Shown here: one piece after another, positions 59,990 to 64,000 of the stretch | Numbering within the stretch: position 1 is the stretch's first letter | Layout: each line of letters begins with the position of its first letter | Origin: Limonium bicolor | Taxonomy: Eukaryota > Streptophyta > Magnoliopsida > Caryophyllales > Plumbaginaceae | Length of the DNA stretch: 64,000 nucleotides | Direction of reading: 5' to 3' | Assembly: GCA_023374045.1 (NCBI GenBank) | Contig: CM041778.1 | Location: 400,394,438 to 400,458,437 of the forward strand | Notes under the pieces: model-generated | What the model was told of the DNA's origin: nothing | Databases searched by the model: none | Seen by the model: only the letters and a program-made list of their open reading frames with translations | Program-made: the position numbers and the translations under genes

Positions 59990-60265
59990 GAGGCCAAGTA
60001 ATGAGTATGGAGTATTGTGTACGTATGAGTAAAGTAATGAGTATCGAGTAAGAAGCAAGTATGAGTATGTAATGAGTACCGAGTATTGAGTACGTATGAG
60101 TAAGTATTGAGTATTGAGTATGTAAGAGTAAGTATAGAGAATTGAGTAGTGAGTATGCACTAGTATAGTAACGAGTACAGAGTAAGGATCGTGTACGAGC
60201 AAGGTATTGAACATGGAGTGATGAGTATGCAAGAGTAAGGAGTAAGTATGAGTAGAGTAACGAAT
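59990..60265. repeat. Degenerate gagtatgagta repeat
   Basis: Irregular runs of agtatgagta, gagtattgagta and gtaatgagta. The reverse-complement counterpart in the related LTR is the ttacttacttactt tract near 37230-37330. It explains the long Tyr/Ser/Leu frames on the minus strand. Confidence 0.75.
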
Positions 60266-60921
60266 ATCGAACCCAGTACGGAGAGTAATGAATGTATAAC
60301 AAATACGAATGGTTGACTATTGAATTGTCTTCCTTAGTAAGTGTGGAATTTGTATATTTATGTAGGTATCTTTGATTGTATTGTTGTAGCATGAACATGT
60401 ATGCATGCATGTAAAATGAACTCCATGTACATCCGACCCAAAGTAGTCGGCGTACCGCGGTTAGCACGCGGTATATGCGGATTTCATATGCAGCGTAAGC
60501 TGACCCCCTAGGGGGACCGTTTTTAGTGTGTAGGTACCGAAGCTGTTCACCGTTCGAGAGAGTAGGACGGGGACTGCTACACAAGCATGGGCAGTTGAGT
60601 AAAGGGAATTATATGTGTAAACGTAGTATGAATTTGGATGTCTAAACTGTATCGGTAATGTAAGGATTATAGTATGCTCGGTATAGCATTGTATTGGAGT
60701 CGTATCGAATTATGGATTGGTATGCAAGGGAAAGTAATGTATTGCGTAGAGCACTCGGTATGTTCATATTCATCAGACCAATAGTATGTAGTATTGTAAT
60801 CCGCCTTGTTAGTCACGTGGGTGACTAACGACATTGTACACCCGCCGTTGAGTAAGTAATATCCGCTGCGAAGGTAAGTATTTGTACAGTAATGAACGGT
60901 ATTAGCGGTAGGGGTGTTACA

Positions 60922-61430
60922 ATTACTAGCATGGAAAGATGGAAGTGGTGGTGTGGTACAAAGCCTTTCGTTGAAGAAGGAGAGAAAAGAGGGTATCTTG
61001 TAAACTTAAACATTACAACTCACAAGCTCCATAGTCTTAATCCTTTGTTTTTTATGAAACCATAGTCTTTTCCACATGTGGAGCAAGTGCCTGGTTTTTG
61101 AACTACACCTTCTGGATTTACGACAATCCCACTTTGTCCTCTTCGGTGAGAAATGTCCTGCCCAAAACAATCATGGTGAAACTCACAAGAAATTCTACAT
61201 CATGGGGTGCTTTCGTAAAGCACCATAAAACCATCATAAAAAAATAATTAGGACATTTCTCTTTCTGACAATAGAGTAGTTTTAACCCCAATGCAAAAGT
61301 AAACTATGTGATAGTGATGGCAATAATAAAAAATTCAAAAAGTAAAAAGTGAATGTATAAATAATAAAATAATGATGAAATGACAAGTTATACTATTCGA
61401 ATGAACTCGTATCAAGTTTCTCAATTTAGG
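60922..61430. repeat. Right part of the second duplicated segment
   Basis: Continues the sequence interrupted at 56521 (attactagcatggaaagatgg) and matches 46470-46965 nearly throughout. No gene. Confidence 0.8.
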
Positions 61431-61570
61431 GCTACCCAAAAAATTCTGAAACTACGGTATCCAACCGAAACTGAAGTGAACAGTACTTGTTATCAAGTTA
61501 ACCGTACCAGTTCTTGTGGTATGGTTAGCCTAGCCATATAAATTGATCGGTTTTGGTTTTGATAATGAGT
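61431..61570. mobile_element. hAT MITE end, third copy of the family
   Basis: agggctacccaaaaaattct, then gaaactgaagtgaacagtac and ggtatggttagcc, matching the ends at 14889 and 46966. The rest is lost or unrecognisable. Confidence 0.55.
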
Positions 61571-61899
61571 TACTATTTTAAAACCGCTCCACGAGTGCTA
61601 ACAAAATACCAACGGCTAGTCCAACCACTATTGTGGACTAGTTTCTTCCCTAGCGGTCGAATCCAGTGTCTAGCAGACGAAATGAGATTTTTACTGTTGA
61701 ATATATACTAGAAAACCTATGTTGCCCTTGCTCTCGTTTAATAACTATTTATATGTCCCTGATATTAGGTCATCAATCGGACAAGCATAAAACAGTTAAA
61801 TATTACTGAAAGACTGGTGCCCGAATAGTTACATACCTATTTTGTTGAATACCAGTGATATAGAGAACCATAACTTATTTGATGAATATCATGTCTAGA
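61571..61899. other. No feature identified
   Basis: A+T-rich sequence between the MITE end and the copia remnant. It may include a decayed 3' LTR of the copia element, but no second LTR is available for comparison. Confidence 0.3.
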
Positions 61900-63045
61900 T
61901 CATGAATGATCTTGGTGAATTTCTCCCTACCAAGTGGCTTAGTGAAAATGTATGCGAGTTGCTTTTCAATTGAAATATATTTCAAACAACTAAATATTTT
62001 TCACAACAATCCCTTAAGAAATGATGCTTATATTTATATGCTTGGTACGTTCATGATGTATTGTATTGTTGGAAATGGAAACAACACTATTAATGTCACA
62101 TAGAATCGAAAGTGTACCTGTCTTGACACCATGGTCATTGATATATTGCTAGATCCGTAAAAGTTGTGCACAACAAGTTGCCACAGATATTATTCTGATT
62201 CTACAGTTGAAATGGCCACACTTTGTTGCTTCTTTGAACCCCATGAAATCAAGCATGAGCCCATAAAGAATACAGTTCTAGATGTGCTCTTCCTATCAGT
62301 TATAGATCCGCCATAGTTGCATCAGAATATCCTATGATCTTATAGCTAGTGTGGCATGGATAGAACATCCCAACGTTGCAAGATCCTTTAAGATACAACG
62401 TAATTCTTTTGACTGCTGTGAGTTGACTTCCTCTTGGATATGCCTGAAATCTAGCACACAAGCAAATACTACACATAATGTCAAGTCTACTTGTGGTTTA
62501 ATATAACAATGATCCTATCATCTTCCAGTACTACCGCTAGTCGACCTATAAGTCACCAGTTTTGCTACTCATCTATCTGCCAACTGCCATAGACGTGCAA
62601 TAAGGCTTTGCTGACTCCATTCCAAACCTTTTTAGCAAGTCCTCCAAATACTTCTGCTGCCGAGAGATAGTGATTCCTTTACTTAGTTTGATTTAAAGAT
62701 CGAGGAAAAACTTCAATTCTCCTTTATCACTCATCTTGAACTCTTTCTTCATCAATTTTTCAAACCTTTGCAATACTTCTCATCTGATGCTCCAAAGTTA
62801 ATGTCATTAACATATACCTGCTGCACTATCAGGAAGTCTTTACCACGATTGTACGCAAACAAGGTTTGTCCACATTATCTCTCATGAAACTGTTCCCCAA
62901 CATGCACAATGATAGTCATTCGTACCATGACCCTGGAGCTTGCTTCAATCCGTAGAGAGTTTTGTCAAGCTTCAAGACCATGTCACTTTCTTCATGGTCC
63001 TCGGAACCTGATAGTTGTTCCACATATACTTCTTCCTTGACATAC
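61900..63045 (-). mobile_element. Ty1/copia remnant (reverse transcriptase and RNase H)
   Basis: Minus strand, several stops. RT traces: DKTLYGLKQAPGSWYE near 62950, a YVNDINFGA box (YVDD variant) near 62800, FKMSDKGELKFF and ISRQQKYLEDLLKRFGMES (62760-62620). RNase H traces: IIGYSDA near 62330 and FFMGSCLISWGSKKQQSVAIS (62270-62200). Same orientation as the copia remnant at 1-2290 but covering a mostly different part of pol, so the two cannot be shown to be one family. Confidence 0.8.
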
Positions 63046-64000
63046 TTTTAGGGATTTAATTCTTTCTACTTTAGGGATATATCTACTTTTAGGGATTTAA
63101 TTCTTTCTATATTCACAACAACTCATGCCATATATCTCACTTATCGTGTGTTTTTTTAAAGATTTATGTTTAGATGAGAGCTGATATATTTATGTGTCAA
63201 ATGCAGAAAAAATCTTGATTTTTTTATATTATATAATCAATGCTGGAAAATAACTCTCGTTCATGCACATAATTTCTAATCGTGTCATCATGACTCTTTC
63301 ATGTTGCATAACACTCACGACATATTCATGTACGTACAACACCATTATACTATTCCCTCATGATAAATTCATGATTAACATGAATCACTGGACCGTCAAG
63401 ATTCACGCCGTGGAACGTAACAGCATACAAGTCGACAACTTATATAATGAAACGAGGGTTAGGTTTGTGAGGGGCTGAGCCGTATTATATTCACTCGAGG
63501 CAGAAGTCTGCGCCTCTCTCAGATTCAACCGTCATCATCTCCACAACCGTCACCATACTTCACCATACCACCACCACACATCCATAATCCACCATTGTTG
63601 CACCGACACGAAAATGGAATTGGAGCGGAAACCGGAGTCAACTTGTTAACTTGAGAATCTCTACCATTTATCTTATTTTGTTAATGACGTTCCTTATTAT
63701 TGTTGTTATATTTAAAGTCATGTTAGCGTAGTTAGTTTAGCTCCCCAATTGGGGTAGCACACCAGATTTTTATTTTTATTTTGTAATCTTTTCACTAATT
63801 CATTAATGCAATAGTTTAATTCCAGTTCTTCATGTGTTTTAATTCTCTGATCAATTATTAAAGCAATCTTTGTAGTTTTCTAATCAAACACGAGCGAGAG
63901 CTGAGATAGATAACGAGATGTAGGAAGTTAAACCTGATTAGCGACTAGAAGCGTGATCCCGCCTATAGGTTAATCGGTCTCTAATAGAAATTGTTCTTTA
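63046..64000. other. No gene recognised to the window edge
   Basis: A 23-bp piece (tttagggatttaattctttct) is repeated near 63049 and 63087. The plus-strand frame 63263-63478 has no family signal. From 63480 the sequence is mixed and could be a leader or LTR (a CACCACCAC-rich stretch near 63570, then T-rich), but nothing can be claimed. Confidence 0.3.

Larger units (their letters stand above)
56522..60921 (+). mobile_element. 4.4-kb solo LTR, same family as 36503-40313
   Basis: Starts TGAAATACTCC (56522), ends GGGGTGTTACA (60921), with perfect 5-bp target duplication ATTAC (56517-56521 and 60922-60926). No coding domains. Promoter side: a tttttatag box near 57058, then a CTCTCTCACAC-rich leader. 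Near its right end it has cgcggtatatgcgg and catatgcagcg, the inverse of blocks in the 36503 LTR. Several short frames in 59.3-60.6 kb are products of an AGTA-type repeat and not genes. Confidence 0.85.

Noticed and set aside
59702..60584. Long minus-strand frames rich in Tyr, Ser and Leu (176 and 217 codons)
   Set aside because: Translations of degenerate gagtatgagta repeats within the solo LTR, with no domain pattern.
63263..63478. 71-codon plus-strand frame near the right edge
   Set aside because: No domain, no promoter or splice context, and chance length for this composition.

Overview
This is nuclear DNA from a flowering plant, probably a eudicot. The genes have introns and A+T-rich flanks, the three conserved genes are plant orthologues, and most of the window is plant transposon sequence (Ty1/copia, Ty3/gypsy, LINE/L1, MULE, hAT MITEs, foldback elements, very long solo LTRs). 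I see no rRNA, tRNA, CRISPR or bacterial-type operon. The species cannot be named from the sequence.

Three host genes are recognisable. (1) COX19 (+, 7465-9390, four exons) encodes a twin-CX9C copper/redox factor for cytochrome c oxidase assembly; a second copy of its promoter and 10-bp first coding exon lies upstream (5880-6067). (2) MTV1 (-, 10193-13706, five exons) encodes the plant tepsin-like ENTH adaptor of vacuolar trafficking. It is tail-to-tail with COX19, and a decayed copy of its 3' end (about 6600-6795) sits between the two COX19 first exons, so a local tandem duplication made this region. (3) The long tRNase Z gene (TRZ3/TRZ4 type, -, 48819-53677, 12 exons) encodes the tRNA 3'-end endonuclease. 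MTV1 carries eight and tRNase Z four 1-base frame breaks, mostly in homopolymers, while splice sites and protein similarity stay intact. Exon-phase arithmetic supports every break. Uncorrected sequencing errors are the simplest explanation; pseudogenes are the alternative.

Layout: 1-2.3 kb copia remnant (-); 2.6-5.8 kb two adjacent giant hairpin (foldback) elements, the second holding a GC-rich hAT MITE; 5.8-9.8 kb COX19; 9.8-14.1 kb MTV1; 14.3-14.9 kb hAT MITE; 15.5-27.2 kb a broken MULE-like complex (WRKY-GCM1/MULE transposase, 96-bp tandem array, triplicated SUMO-interaction-like module, PB1-like remnant, plant mobile domain gene), invaded by a truncated LINE at 20.8-23.7 kb; 27.5-29.7 kb MITEs; 29.9-46.4 kb a LINE (-) split by a 12.1-kb stack of nested long LTRs without coding sequence (33788-45883); 46.4-48.8 kb MITE and A+T-rich DNA; 48.8-53.7 kb tRNase Z; 53.8-55.7 kb gypsy fragment abutting the tRNase Z promoter; 55.7-61.6 kb a second copy of the LINE-endonuclease/MITE segment, split by its own 4.4-kb solo LTR (56522-60921); 61.9-63.0 kb copia remnant (-).

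The main structural result is the order of insertions. One segment (LINE endonuclease, about 0.6 kb of flank, hAT MITE end) occurs on both sides of tRNase Z. Each copy was opened by a different long solo LTR with a clean 5-bp target duplication (ACCCA; ATTAC). The element most worth follow-up is the MULE-like complex with its plant mobile domain gene, 96-bp codon-length array and triplicated SUMO-interaction-like motif.
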